Positions 1-11,342 of a stretch of DNA of 64,000 bases are shown in pieces; position 1 is the stretch's first letter, and each line of letters starts with the position of its first letter. Below the pieces are notes generated by a model that searched no databases, was not told the DNA's origin, and saw nothing but the letters and a program-made list of their open reading frames with translations. Source of the DNA: Coprinellus micaceus (taxonomy: Eukaryota; Basidiomycota; Agaricomycetes; Agaricales; Psathyrellaceae). Location of the stretch: the NCBI GenBank assembly GCA_951394405.1, contig OX596336.1:4464001-4528000 (forward strand), in the 5' to 3' direction. Made by a program: the position numbers and the translations under genes.

Positions 1-1193
1 CGAAACAGTGCTTCGTTCCATCCGCCCCTTTTCGCGGCAAGGAACATCTTGGAATCGATGAGCCAGAATAGCAGCTTCTCAGATAGTCCTTCAAGACTTT
101 TGGGGGCTGATGGACTTGCATGAGGCAAGGATCGGAGGATGGCGGGTATAAGCCCGCCCTCGAGAACCTCTTCGATCATGCGGTCTTCCTTCCTTGATGG
201 TTGGGAGTGGTGCACGGTCAAGCCCTCGAAGCACATTGTAATGTTAGACCAGACGTCGGGGTTCCTTGTACGGGTCTGAATTGCGCCATTCGCTACTTGG
301 GACACAACGCGGGTCGCTTCAGAGGCGATGGTGCGTCTGAATTTCATTGAAGGAAAGGCTGTCGTAGTGAGAATGAGTTGGCTGAGCTCTTTCGCGGCGA
401 TGTCGACGGTGTTGGCGTTCATGCTCTGGGGACGGATGCCTTGAATCCGGTGCAGGAATGACTTTGTTATCTCCGTCATCTTCGATGGACCTAGGGAGGC
501 GAGTCGAAGAAAAATACTCGCACACCCTATTTCCGATAAGGCGCTGGCTGAGAACAAAGTGCAGATCGAGCACAATGCCCCTTGGTCTCGCAAGTAAGAT
601 GGCTGTCCTGTGGCAGGGTTCCTGAGGCAGAGGAGGAGGATGACGCAGTCGATGGTGGAGGGGAGTGTGGTTATCTCACCCATGTACGCATTTTCGTCTG
701 CGTGTTGGGCAGCAAACCGGATTATTTGGACGCAACTGTGCATGACCTTGTCCCAGGTCGGAAGCGACTGAGGAACGCGCTTGATGAAGAAAGTGGTCCA
801 CGCGAGAATCTTGCCCCACCTCTCCAGAACGATCTCCATGCACTGGTTCACAAAGGCTGAGATTGGGGTGATGGGATGAGGGCGACCAGCTGGTAGCGGC
901 ATCGCCACATTTAGACACTCCGTAACTATGGCCAGGTCGGATATGGATCGCATAGCGGCCATGGCACTTTGGTGGAAGACCATCAAGCCAAGATCGGCTT
1001 CGGGTAAGATGGGCTCGGTCTCGAAGCTGTCGAGTATGGTGCAGAGGATGTCTCTGTCCATAGTCTGTGCTAGATAGGTACCAGCCAATGAGCGATCCCT
1101 TGTTGAGAATAACTGGCTCGCTTTTTCGATGATCTGTAAAACCATGGCCACGGCCGGATCGGTTTCGTAAGGATTGGGCATCGCGAATGACAT
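1..1193 (-). CDS. MYND-family protein, copy 1 (3' end beyond window)
   Basis: An uninterrupted reading frame on the minus strand runs from an ATG at 1193 (alternative 1181) off the left edge, so the C-terminal part, where the family's zinc finger should lie, is missing. The frame has the family's helical-region signatures: ERWGKILAWTTFF (like LVERWxxVTKWM in the other copies), YMGEITTLPSTIDCVILLL and NPATGQP. An in-frame stop 9 nt upstream of the ATG at 1193 limits the start. Unlike the other copies it has no intron after the first 20 residues; the sequence TTACAG/ATCATC at that place looks like a former acceptor, so the intron was probably lost. Function unknown; in other proteins MYND fingers mediate protein contacts. 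Confidence 0.8.
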   Translation of the reverse strand, partial: MSFAMPNPYETDPAVAMVLQIIEKASQLFSTRDRSLAGTYLAQTMDRDILCTILDSFETEPILPEADLGLMVFHQSAMAAMRSISDLAIVTECLNVAMPLPAGRPHPITPISAFVNQCMEIVLERWGKILAWTTFFIKRVPQSLPTWDKVMHSCVQIIRFAAQHADENAYMGEITTLPSTIDCVILLLCLRNPATGQPSYLRDQGALCSICTLFSASALSEIGCASIFLRLASLGPSKMTEITKSFLHRIQGIRPQSMNANTVDIAAKELSQLILTTTAFPSMKFRRTIASEATRVVSQVANGAIQTRTRNPDVWSNITMCFEGLTVHHSQPSRKEDRMIEEVLEGGLIPAILRSLPHASPSAPKSLEGLSEKLLFWLIDSKMFLAAKRGGWNEALF

Positions 1194-1581
1194 ACCTGCT
1201 CAAGATGGCGCTGGCGATTCGTCCCCGTCTGTGAGAACTCGAACCCGAAGGATTCGGGATTCTGTGTTCGTAGCATCGCTTGTCGGGGCTCGTATCGATT
1301 TCGAAGGTTGGGTGAGGATGAAGAAGGGTGACTCGAGGCAATCTCGGAGCCGAATCCGTCTTGGGGATCACGGGGTCAGGATCACAGGCTTTCCGAATTT
1401 TAGCGCCCGTGCGCTGTCGCCTACCAGTGGCCAACATAATCGAGCTGGCACACGAGTTCAAGACTTCAGCGCAGCGGAGAAAATACAGGGGTCCAGACTT
1501 TGCCCCGCATAATCAATAGTCGATCTGTTAGGTTGATGCTACAATTGAATTTTTCAAGCCGATACCTTACATCCCAATTTC
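1194..1581. other. intergenic, nothing recognised
   Basis: This spacer lies between the start of MYND copy 1 and the end of the Arf-like gene, which are both on the minus strand. It should hold the promoter of copy 1. I see no RNA gene, repeat or clear TATA box. Confidence 0.5.
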
Positions 1582-2938
1582 CTATTTCGCCCCGAACCCC
1601 TGCAGCGCATCCCTGGCCACAACGCTCGGCAACGGCTTTCTATCAGGCAACACCATCTCCTCCCTCGCCGCCGCACTCATGATCACATCCTTAGTGTAGT
1701 AGTCCATCCACAGACCCCCATCCGTAACATGCGGGTTGACCATTAGGAACCGGAAGAAGTCGTCTGTGGAAGGGTACACAGAGGTTCCGAGGGGAGGGAG
1801 GATGTTTGGAGGGAGATTCTGGATCCCAAAGTGTACGATTTGGATCCAGAAGTATGTCATGGTGAAGTGGAATTTGCGGGCGTTGGTTTGGGAGGTGGCA
1901 TTGTTTGTGAGGTAGGATTGGATTCCGGAGAAGATGAGGTTCTTGCCTGTAGCGAGGAATTCGTCAGGTATGAAACATAGTTGAGGCACAAAGGATAACT
2001 GACCATTCTGTCGGCCGTGATAGACAAGGAGGAGGAAAGCGAGACGAATGTGGGCGTAGTGGTCCCACGACGGAAGGTCAAACGCATTGAACTGTTGCAT
2101 GAACACCTCTGGGGACGAGTCCGTCTCCGTACGTTGAAGCCACTCTCCCAGCCTCTTAGCCAACAGGCTAGGATCGCGGGGGTTAGGCACCAGGGTGGTA
2201 GCTGGTGCTGCTACTGCGGCCGGAGAGACAACGGGAATCGGTTCGCCTCTGGACTTCTTCGTGGTCTTGGCGATCTCGAGGGCGAGGGAAAGCCAGTCGA
2301 AGGCTGCTTGTACGCCTGTGGCTTTCAAATCCGCACTGGTGAGGGAGGTAGAGAAAACGCCGAATAGTCGCCCGCGGAGGGCGGTGGAGAAGAGGATACG
2401 GATGTCGTCGAGGGGCATGGCGTTAGGTTTGTCGGATTTGTTGGCGAGTCTGCATTGAATGAAGGTCGATCATTAGTCGGTCTGCAATGCCGAAGATGAT
2501 GAGGGAAACGTACATGAGTATGGGTATATGACGATCAGCCATCTCAGGTAGGGCGTCAACGTCCCTAAGAATAACTTCAAGCCCCTCCTTAATGGTTTCC
2601 TCCCTCCTCAGATCCGTACTATCCACCATCCAAATCAACGCCTTCGCGCCAGGGAGGTACCACCTCAACATTCTAATCATGAGGGACGAGCCTCCGCACC
2701 CCGAGCCCACGTCCCACATATCGAGAGTGAGTTTCTTCTTCTCAGGGGTAGATGTGATGAGATCGACGGTCTCGACGTTGAACCCGATGCTGGGGATGGT
2801 GGTTACGATTTCGTTTAGCTTGAGGAGGTAGAGGAGCGTGGTTTTGCCGGTGTAGTCCAGACCCCCGATAACGACGCGGTGGGTGTCGCGGCCGGAGGGG
2901 TAGATGCGTTCGATGAGGCTGCGAAGCGTCGATGCCAT
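1582..2938 (-). CDS. Arf-like small GTPase with long C-terminal extension
   Basis: Two exons, 2514-2938 and 1582-2449, with an intron at 2450-2513. The joined protein is about 430 residues, against about 180 for ordinary Arf. P-loop GLDYTGKT (26-33), switch [15 protein letters not shown] (73-78), WMVDSTD, the guanine-specificity motif NKSD (about 145-148, completed across the splice) and STSLTSADL mark the Arf family. Two oddities: the WDVGGQ motif reads WDVGSG, so the glutamine that drives GTP hydrolysis in Arf is absent, and residue 2 is Ala, so no N-myristoylation is expected. About 230 residues after the GTPase domain match no family I recognise. A further in-frame intron (57 nt, GTCAGT..CTACAG, removing the stretch after HGRQN near 2000) is likely but not proven. 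Confidence 0.85.
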
Positions 2939-3761
2939 GTCGAACGAGGGAAAAGATTTGTGCAGGAGTGGGAACCATATGCACTCTGCTTTATATCCCA
3001 GGCACGTCGCATAGCCTCCTTCGCCGATCTTGTCCCTCTGCCAACCACGTACGCTCTAAACGTGTCGAACGTCCACCGCAAGACTGAACGCCGTCCTGAG
3101 CCACTACGCAACTTCTGCGCAGCCTGTCTCTGACTCGGAGACGCAGCATGTCGAAGTCACGGTAGTGCCCAGTTGGCGACGTTGACGACCACGTCAGTAC
3201 TTGAGGGTGTACCCCTATTCCCCTGGTACGGTGGGCTGGGAACGACCAAGCATGTGTATGAAGGGAGGTGAACACATAAATGCCAGGAGGCGATGGTTTG
3301 CTGCGCCCTGGTTGTGGTAGAAGACAAGGAGGTCCGACGAGGAGGCGACCGGATGCAAAAACTAGATGATGGTGATGACAAATCCTTCAACAGGGGTCAT
3401 TAACACGGGCGCTAAAATTCGGAAGGGCGTTCTCACCGTTCTAATGCAAGGGTTTCCTCCAAGGCCACCTCAATCCACTCATGAATCAGAAAGCTGCATC
3501 CTGTGTTCCCGGACTTAGATGTCAATCTGATTGTCCCTCACGACGTATGCCAATGTTGTACAGGACTGTAGCGCGGCAACGGAAACAAGGGCGTTACGAT
3601 CTCTCATAAAGCAAAGCTACCTACCGTCTCGCCCCACTCCCATCGCACGGCTGCGTTTGACGAAACCAGTGTATATCGTCGACCAGACTATAACTACTGG
3701 GTTAAAGCCTTCTATCACATCACGAGCCCCATCTAACAACTCACAAATTTTAAATCGCGTT
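2939..3761. other. intergenic, nothing recognised
   Basis: This spacer lies between the Arf-like gene start and the COG3 stop codon. Only short frames without recognisable protein features are present. It should contain the Arf-like promoter and the COG3 3' untranslated region. Confidence 0.5.
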
Positions 3762-6700
3762 TCACAACCCACATACACCCCTCAAGACCTCCCTCATCTC
3801 CACCTCACCTTCCATCCCTCTCACAACCTCCCTCCACTCCCTCTCCTTCTCCACATCGCCCTCACCCCCACTGACCGCAACCGCCAGCGCAGCCTCCTTC
3901 GCGCACTCCAAGAACCCTCTATAACCCTCCCACACGCGCTCCCTTACGTGCTCGACGAGGACGCGAGCTGTACGCCCTCCACCTCCTCCGCCACTCCCAC
4001 CATTCCGGTTCGAGTTAGTCGAGCTGGAGTTGGAGTTGGAAAGCAAGGCAGGGTGAGGAGACCGCGGCGTCGAACTCCCCTCACCTACACCCTCGAGCGC
4101 ATCCGCGCCCTCCTGTACAACGGGCTGCTCTCCAAGGTACAGCCTAACCCTCGCCGCATTCGCCCTCAAATCCCTCTCCGTCTTCAACCTAAACTCCTCA
4201 TACAGCTCTTTCACCTTCCCTGGGCTGGTAATCGCCGCTACTCCCGCCGCCGCCGCCGTCGTAGGTTGCTGATGTGCGTGATGGGTGTGCGAACCCGACA
4301 GATGCTTGGGGGTAGGCTGACTGAAGGTCCGCACTCTCATCACCCACTCGTCGAGGGGCTCGCAGAGCGGGTCGACGCAGGACGAGATCACTTCCTCACA
4401 TGCTCTGCGGAGGTCGTCGTCGAGGCCCTGTATGCCATTTCGAAATTCAATCAGCACCGTTATGAGTGATATGAGGGATAAAATACACTGACGTGCTTGA
4501 CGTCCCGGAGGTTCTCGTCCGCCCGAGGGACACCCAATGAAGCGAAGAGGCCTTCTGGCAGAATCGCCGTCGTTCGATTCAACATTGTCGTCAACGTTCC
4601 TACGTCTCCCAATCAGCATCACTTCCCCTCGATCACAAGAACCTCAGCGTACCTGTAACCCCCGCAGGACTCAACGGCCCACCCCCACTCGGACTCAGCA
4701 CCCCACTCCCACTTCCAGTATTACCACTACCACCCTTCCCTTGGACACCCGAATCGCCCACCCCAGACGTTGATAACCCAACCCTCCGCGCAACCTCCTT
4801 GAGGATAAGAAGGTGCCGCACGAGGAAGAGCGAGCCGTCGAGGGGTGTAGACGGGGGCGGGCGGGCTTTGATCAGATCCGCAGCTGAGAATAGGGACTGT
4901 CGGCATAGCAGTGCGGCTTCTTGGGCTATGTCTTCAAAGATCGCGGGCTACGACATCCACGATAAAGTCAGAAATGTCGTTATAACGCCAGAGCTGGAAA
5001 CGTCGAGGGTAGGATGAGTAAAAAGGAACTCACCTTGACGAAATCGTGCAGCTGCTCAAGGACCCATACCATCTTCCGAACGGTGGGATACCACGTCTCC
5101 TGCTTCCTCATAATCTCGCCCAGACCCTCGCTCCCGCCGTTTTCAAACATCCTCGAAATGCTTTCCTTCTCTCTCATCTCCGTCGGGCCCCGTGGTTTGT
5201 TCGCATCTACGCGCGATTCTTGTTAGCTCTCCGATTCACAGGGACATCTCGAAAGGGAGAAGAAACTCGTCAAGTTGGCGAGTCATTCAGAGAAATCTCA
5301 TCTCATCAAACACAAAAAAGACGAAGTACGCACTCAAAATAACATCCGGCCACGCCACGTCCTCCCCCTTCGGCACATACCACCTCACCTCACTCTGAAC
5401 CACCGCCTGCGCCTTGAAAAACAACCGCGTCTGCGCGTCCTGTAGCACCATCTGCAGCAGGTGCTGCGTGTGCAGCCGCTTCCCTACAAAACCGTCCCTG
5501 GATTTCTCGCGACCGGGGTGGTCAAAGTCGATGTTCAGTTCGTCCGAGAAGCTGTCTTCGTCGTCGCCGTTATCGGAGTCGGAGTCGTCTGAATTGAGGA
5601 GAGAATTTGAGGAAGAGAGGAGGCCGGGAGTGAGGGGAGGGCCGTCGGAAGTGGAGAAGAGGGTGGAAGCACTGGACATGGGCGCGTCGAGGACCATCAG
5701 AGCTTGGAGGACCGTGCAGACTTCGCAGAGGGCGGTTAAACGAGCTTCGTGCAGGATACGGGGGCGGAGGTCGTCGTAGAGGAGGTCGCATAGGGACTCG
5801 AGGTATTGACTGATGAGCCATGGTGTGAGGTTAACTGAAAAAGGAAGGGCGGGGAAACGACGCACTATAGCTGATCTTCCCCCGTACTAAAGAACTTGCG
5901 GTATAGGTTAAACTCGTCCGTACACAGTTGCTTAAGGTAGCTACACCCCGTCCGTGTCTACCGTGACTCATGAGCAATCGCGAAACGAGCAATCAGCGAC
6001 TAGACTCACCAACTCGACCAACTCACTCCTCGCCGGATCCAATCCCCTGATCTCCTCCAACACCTTCGGCACCAGCAACGCCTTCCTCACGCTAAAGTAC
6101 GCCGAAACGCACTCCGCTAGAAGCGACCCAAGCTCGTCGGGGTACTTCCTCGCCCGTCTCTCCATCTCCCCCAGCAGCGGCTTCACCTTCCCCGCCATCG
6201 TCCCGAACCGCGTATACAGGAGGTGCATCACCGCCGTCTGGCTGAGCGTCGCAGTCTTATCCCCCAACTTCTTGCCAGTGTCAGCGGACAGGGCTCGAAG
6301 AGATCCCACGAAATTCATCTTGACGAGCGTCATCGAACGCACGAGGCACTGGTGGAACCGCAACAGATACACTTCCGATTCCTTAAAGTGCCGCCTTGCG
6401 CGCAGGAACTCGATGCACGTATCGATCTTGGACACCGTCGAGAGAAATTCCGGCGAGAACAGCAAGTCTTCGCCCGGGTGGTTGAGCATCCTCGTCGCAC
6501 TCTCCAGTTCCGTAAAGTACTCCAGATACCCCCCGATCGAGTCTGTCAGCCCGAGCAGCTGATCCCGCTCCAGCAGCACCCGCTCACACGCCTCCTTCAA
6601 ACTCCTCCCCCCCTCCTCAACGCTCCACCAGCACTCGCCCATCGTCTCCACCTCCCCTTCGATCTCGTCCACCCGAGCCAGCAGCGCGTCGCACACGTCG

Positions 6701-7211
6701 AGGTGCTCGGACACGCTCGCGACGTAGGCCCGGAAATGCGACTCTTGGGAATGTGCGACCGACCGATCGATCACGGCGAACCAGTCGTATAGCTGCTGTG
6801 TAGTGTGGATCGGTTGACGCGGGTGCAGGGAGGTGGGTTTGTTGGTGCGGTTAGATGGGGTAGACGGTGTCGCTGAGCGTGACGACGCCTCAGACTGGTC
6901 GGTCTCGTCATCTTCATCTTCCCTTGTGAACTGCATGATCAGCCTTAGCAGAAGGTATACCTAATTCTACATACCTTCAGCGGGAACGGAACCTTCTCCG
7001 ACGCAATCTTAATCGCATTCACGCTGCGAATCTCGAGGTCCCCGAGCGGCGCCTTGGCCTCCCATTCCTCGACACTGAGACCAACAGCGGCTGGAGAGGG
7101 ACGGATGCTGGAGAGGGAAGTCGGGGCTTGGGATCGGCGTGGGCCTGCCCGAGGGGTCGAGCTCATCGTGGTTGGGATGTTAGGCGCGGGGATGACGCTC
7201 GTTGGCCACAA
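3762..7211 (-). CDS. COG3: conserved oligomeric Golgi complex subunit 3 (Cog3/Sec34)
   Basis: Tethering-complex subunit that acts in retrograde vesicle traffic at the Golgi. I read eight exons: 6975-7211, 6010-6930, 5866-5957, 5334-5809, 5034-5206, 4653-4947, 4493-4599 and 3762-4427, giving about 988 residues with every splice phase consistent. The family's landmarks appear in order: EEWEAKAPL near the N-terminus; YLEYFTELESATRMLNHPGED and FLSTVSKIDTCIEFLRARRHFKESEVYL in exon 2; RTGCSYLKQLCTDEFNLYRKFF in exon 3; QYLESLCDLLYDDLRPRI in exon 4; WYPTVRKMVWVLEQL in exon 5; PLDGSLFLVRHLLILKE in exon 6. A Ser/Gly-rich low-complexity stretch lies near the C-terminus. The start is at 7211 or at the second ATG, 7166. 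No defect seen. Confidence 0.93.
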
Positions 7212-9905
7212 TCATCGGCCTTTGTCAGCGCATCATTACCTACGGCCCCGGCACCGGACTCAAACTTCCGAGAGAGCAAGGAGCTCCGAGTCATGGACGA
7301 GTCGACTCTTAGTCGAGTGGGAGTTGAACCGGAAGGTCGGGGAAGATGGGAGCTGGGAGAAGGAAGGACTAGGGAAGAGAATTCGAATGCAGCTGGGGGT
7401 GGGATGGACGGTTGAGAGGATAGGTTCTAGGTAGAGGAGGGTGGGCTCGATGTAAGGGAAGGCGAGGGCCACAAAAAGACGGTGTGGGATGGATAGAACG
7501 ACCCTCGGAGCGAAGCTCGGACGCTGGGAAGGCGGTCTAGGAGGCATACGAACGAAATCTGAGTAAATAGTCTCGACTCGACTAGGGCGCCAGCCTTTCC
7601 GCTAGTCGACGCCCGGATGCGCGTTTCGAAGTTCTTGTTTCGAAGTTCGAGGGTAGTTGCACCGAGACGAAATGAGAAGGTCAGTTCACCGCGTTTGAGT
7701 CCTCGAGATCGACCCAGGGAGAGGGTGAGACGAGACGACTGGGTGGTTGAGAGAGGAAGAGTTGAGGGAAATCGAGACGCGCAGTGAACAGGAATGAGGC
7801 CGGAAGGCGGGAGAGAATGTGGATGGGTAGAAGAGGGGGTGGAACGACGTGATAACCCGTCAAGAACGAGAAGGGAGCGTGACAAGAGGCGCAGCACGGC
7901 GAGGGGCCAGGGAAGGGGGTCGGATGGAGGCACGGGAGGATGGTGCGAGGTTGGGGGTCAGGATCGGCACGAACGCCCGACGCTCCCTCTATCGCTACGT
8001 GCGATTGAAGGTAAGTAGGCCGTTTATACCTCGATTACCCGAGCCCGAATTCAAATCCAAACTCGCTTTCCCGCGATGGCGCTGCGAGTGCCACAGCCCT
8101 CCATGATCAAAATCGGAAGAGATGGTGTATAGACGACGCATTTCTCCGGGCATTGGCATGGCGAGCACCTGCGGCGGACTGAGTCTTGAACCTGGATGTA
8201 TGCGAAGGCTCGGGAGACTTTCTCGGAAGGTATGCTAATCTGCAGTTCTGGGAGTCATATGGTCAGGTCAAGAGCAGGACCCTCCAGCATTTGCAAGTCC
8301 GGGTTAGCCGATGCGAACTGCATTAGGTACGCTACGGACCTCAGCCTCCCTAGCGTGAGTGGCAACGACTCGAATGCGGCGAGATATTTGGTTTGCACTC
8401 CGCATACAACTAGTCAGCTGCGAGGGAATGCTCGCCGCAGCTTCGAGCATTGCATTCCATGCTCCCCGCCTTGGTATAGAGGTATCTTCACGGTTAAATG
8501 GGATGGTGAGGGTAGGAAGCAGGATGCGTGTAATTTGATCGCGTCGCGTTTGGCCCGAGACAGATATCGTTGCGCCTAAATATTGAATTACATCGTCGGT
8601 TCTCCTCACCCCTTGTAAATATTCTCGTTTATACAGCCAATGGAAACGTGTTTGTGCAGTCCCAAGGTCATATCTTCGGTGTGGTGGTGACTCAGGGGCT
8701 CGGCGCGGAACGCGTCGAGTCGCGTGATGCAGCGACGCTAATACATCATACCCCTTCTACTTCTTGTCGGTATCCTATCCCCTATATTCCATCATCTGGT
8801 TCTGAAATGGCTTCAATGAGGTGAATCCAGAACACCTCAGTGAGGACATCGAAGCTCTGCGACGTGGTCGCAACCGCGTGCGCAATAAACGAGCGCTCAC
8901 ACTCGCAGGATCAGAACTACCTCCTCTCCTTAATAGTCAAGCTAACGTCGGTTCCTTCTGCAAAATTCTCATTTATTCGGGGACTGTTCGTGTGCTGTAG
9001 CAAGAAAGTGATCATGAGTTTTTAGAACGTGAGAGGGCATGGTCAGGGTGTCGCCAGACAAAACACCCTTGCCGTGTGTGGTTCGAAGGGATACCTTTCG
9101 GGGGGGCTGGAAGGGTTGTCTTTTCTGGCCAAATGTGCATCTACCTTGTACCTGCGCCTACTTGTCGTATTTCCATCCTTCAAACCTCTTCCACGCTGCC
9201 GAGCTGACCTCGCCTAACCCGGTTCACACAACCTCTCTCCATCATAACTCCTGTGGTGATCGGCTTCCTCGGAAACCCGGCCCCTTTCAAGGCCCCTCGC
9301 TGTCCCCGAATGTCCCTCGTTGCATTTAGGTTCTATCTAAATACCCGAGTTCGTGTCATTCTAACGGGGTCCGTTCCCAACCGGAACATGTCGTACAACT
9401 GAAACAATACGGTCGACATAGGAAGACGACTGGCAGAGCATATGGAGAACATAGCTTTGTAACTCATGCCGACCTTGAAGGGTGGTTAGGTTATTGTGTG
9501 GAAAACTGAAACTAAAATGGGCGTTTTCGAATATACAAAGGACCGCCTTTCATAACCGCACGTAAACCTAACCCGGTGCAGCCGTAAGGACAATGCACCT
9601 CCGCGTCACAGAGTACGTTGACCTTTAGCTAACTTTTATTCCAGAGCCCTTCCTGCCGAAGAGATAATCATCTTCTCTTGCCCAACAGGCTTACTCGCGA
9701 ATTTGGCCTCCATTTTCAAAATAACTAAAGGGTAAGAGGTGCTGCGGGGGTACGTAGAGGAGTACGTAGTATCCGATGAAGTCGCCTTGGGGCCTCAGGC
9801 CTCAGGGCGCACCAGTGTAGCTATAAAATGGCTCTTATTTGGCGTTTCAAATAGGAGTAACCGTTATCTTTCTTCTATTCGCCACTGTACACACACACCA
9901 AAGTT
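7212..9905. other. long intergenic region, no gene supported
   Basis: About 2.7 kb between the divergent COG3 and secreted-protein genes. Several open frames exist (for example minus 7427-7933), but they are Ser/Pro/Arg-rich, overlap each other and show no domain, signal peptide or supported splice pattern. No tRNA-like cloverleaf or terminal repeat was seen. The TATA box of the next gene lies at its right end. Confidence 0.5.
9823..9828 (+). promoter_or_regulatory. TATA box of the secreted-protein gene
   Basis: TATAAA lies 78 nt before the ATG at 9906, a usual distance in fungi for a strongly expressed gene with a short leader. It is the clearest TATA element in the window. Confidence 0.6.
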
Positions 9906-10370
9906 ATGTTCCTCACGAAGACCTCTATTGCTGCTCTTCTCGTCGGCTGTCTCTCCGCCCGGGCCGTCGTCGCCACGATCCCCATCGGCGGTGTCTGTGA
10001 GTACCATAAAACCTTGTTCACCATGGTTGTATTTTATGAAAGCCTCCATCCGCTTCCTTGAACTTTAGGCTTCAGCAGGGCAGGGCCCATTGATGTACGT
10101 CTCGTCCACTGGCTCTCCGGGTGCGGCCAGAGCTAAATGCTTTATAGGATGTTTGTACGCGACATATCTGTTCCTCTTGTCCGAGATAGGACCTTTGTAT
10201 TCACAGTTACCTAGGCGTCACTGGCAGTGTCTGCTGCGAGGTCAACCCTGACCGCTTCATGTGAGTAGAATTTCCACCCCCCTTATGTGCCCAATATTGC
10301 TATGATCTGACGAGGGCCGCCTTCATTTAGCTGTGTCGAGTCCAGCACTGGGCAATGCCCGGAGATCTAG
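9906..10370 (+). CDS. small secreted cysteine-rich protein
   Basis: The ATG at 9906 opens a signal peptide (MFLTKTSIAALLVGCLSARA, then VVATIPIGG). Exon 1 is 9906-9996. The last two exons are clear: 10215-10260 and 10331-10370, giving VCCEVNPDRFICVESSTGQCPE and a stop at 10368. Between them, acceptors near 10068 and 10147 and donors GTACGT at 10095 and GTACGC at 10155 imply one or two tiny exons whose limits I cannot settle. The mature protein would be only about 50 residues with at least five cysteines, including a CC pair. It resembles small secreted proteins of Agaricomycetes; it lacks the full eight-cysteine pattern of a hydrophobin. Function unknown. Confidence 0.6.
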
Positions 10371-11342
10371 TCGTGAATACAGCAGTATACGTAGGGCACC
10401 GAAACGCGCTGACTCTCAAACCTTTCACTGACTCTGTGGACATAGGGCAATGGTTACAATGTTCTGTAAGCCGTACCTCGAACAGGCAATTGCTACCGAC
10501 CTGCAGCCTCTGTATAGGAATGTAGAACAAGGCGAAACTTATAAATATATTACCAAATACACGTCTCGGCGGTGTATCACACGACTTAGCTCAAACGGAC
10601 CGTCTCTTGGCGCCGTTGTCGGATCTTGAGAGTCGGGCGCTAACTTCTTGCTATCGTGACACGTGATCGTGCTCGACGCTTAGCCCTCGTCCATCTTATA
10701 ATTAGCTCAACTCAAACCTGTTCGGCGATTAAATGCGAAATATGAAGGGGCGGGTTGGCAAGTTATGATGCCTAAGGGCATCGCCCGTAGCGGAACATTG
10801 GGTGGACGAACCTCCTTTCCCATCCGCACGAAAGAGGGGAATCGCAATTCTGCAAGCTGTGAGCTGAAGTCCCTGGCTGCGGCGAGGGGTCCTTGGGGGG
10901 TCCATACGTTGTTTGTATACCAATTCACAAGGCATCTAGTGGCTGGAGGGAATTATAATTCAATTCAACTGAGCTGTCAATCATGAGTCGGAACAGCGAC
11001 AGCAGTAAAAATACTGGTCCGAGGACGATCATTCAGGTCGTTGGTTTGGGGAGTTTTCACGTCTCCAACTGAAAGCAGCGCAGCGAAAGGTGCAATCCCC
11101 CTGCACCGTCGCATCGGTCGCACGGGGATATTTAGGCGCCCACGGGCGAAGATCACCATGTGACCAACTGATGCCCCCTCAAAAGCAGATAAACTTACCT
11201 GCGCATTGACCATCTTTCCCTTCCATGTGTCGGGTTTGCCGTGACCGCCCCTTAAGGCTTGGAATCACATCGCAACCCATCCAAACGTTGTCTTGCCGTA
11301 CGGGATCCCTTATCTCCAAGATCTCCGCTGCGACTCTCCCGA
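10371..11342. other. intergenic, nothing recognised
   Basis: This stretch separates the secreted-protein gene from the CX2CX6C gene that follows on the same strand. No repeat or RNA gene is visible. A short inverted match GGTGCA..TGCACC (11084-11102) is probably chance. Confidence 0.45.

Noticed and set aside
676..1461. 261-codon minus-strand frame at the left end
   Set aside because: It overlaps MYND copy 1 in another frame and has no domain; the family frame with its ERWGKIL and PSTIDCVILLL motifs is the real one.
7427..7933. 168-codon minus-strand frame between COG3 and the secreted protein
   Set aside because: Ser/Pro/Arg-rich, overlapped by frames of similar size on both strands; no splice pattern or homology that I can recognise.
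9906..10370. Hydrophobin
   Set aside because: Only one CC pair and about five cysteines can be seen; hydrophobins have eight with two CC pairs.
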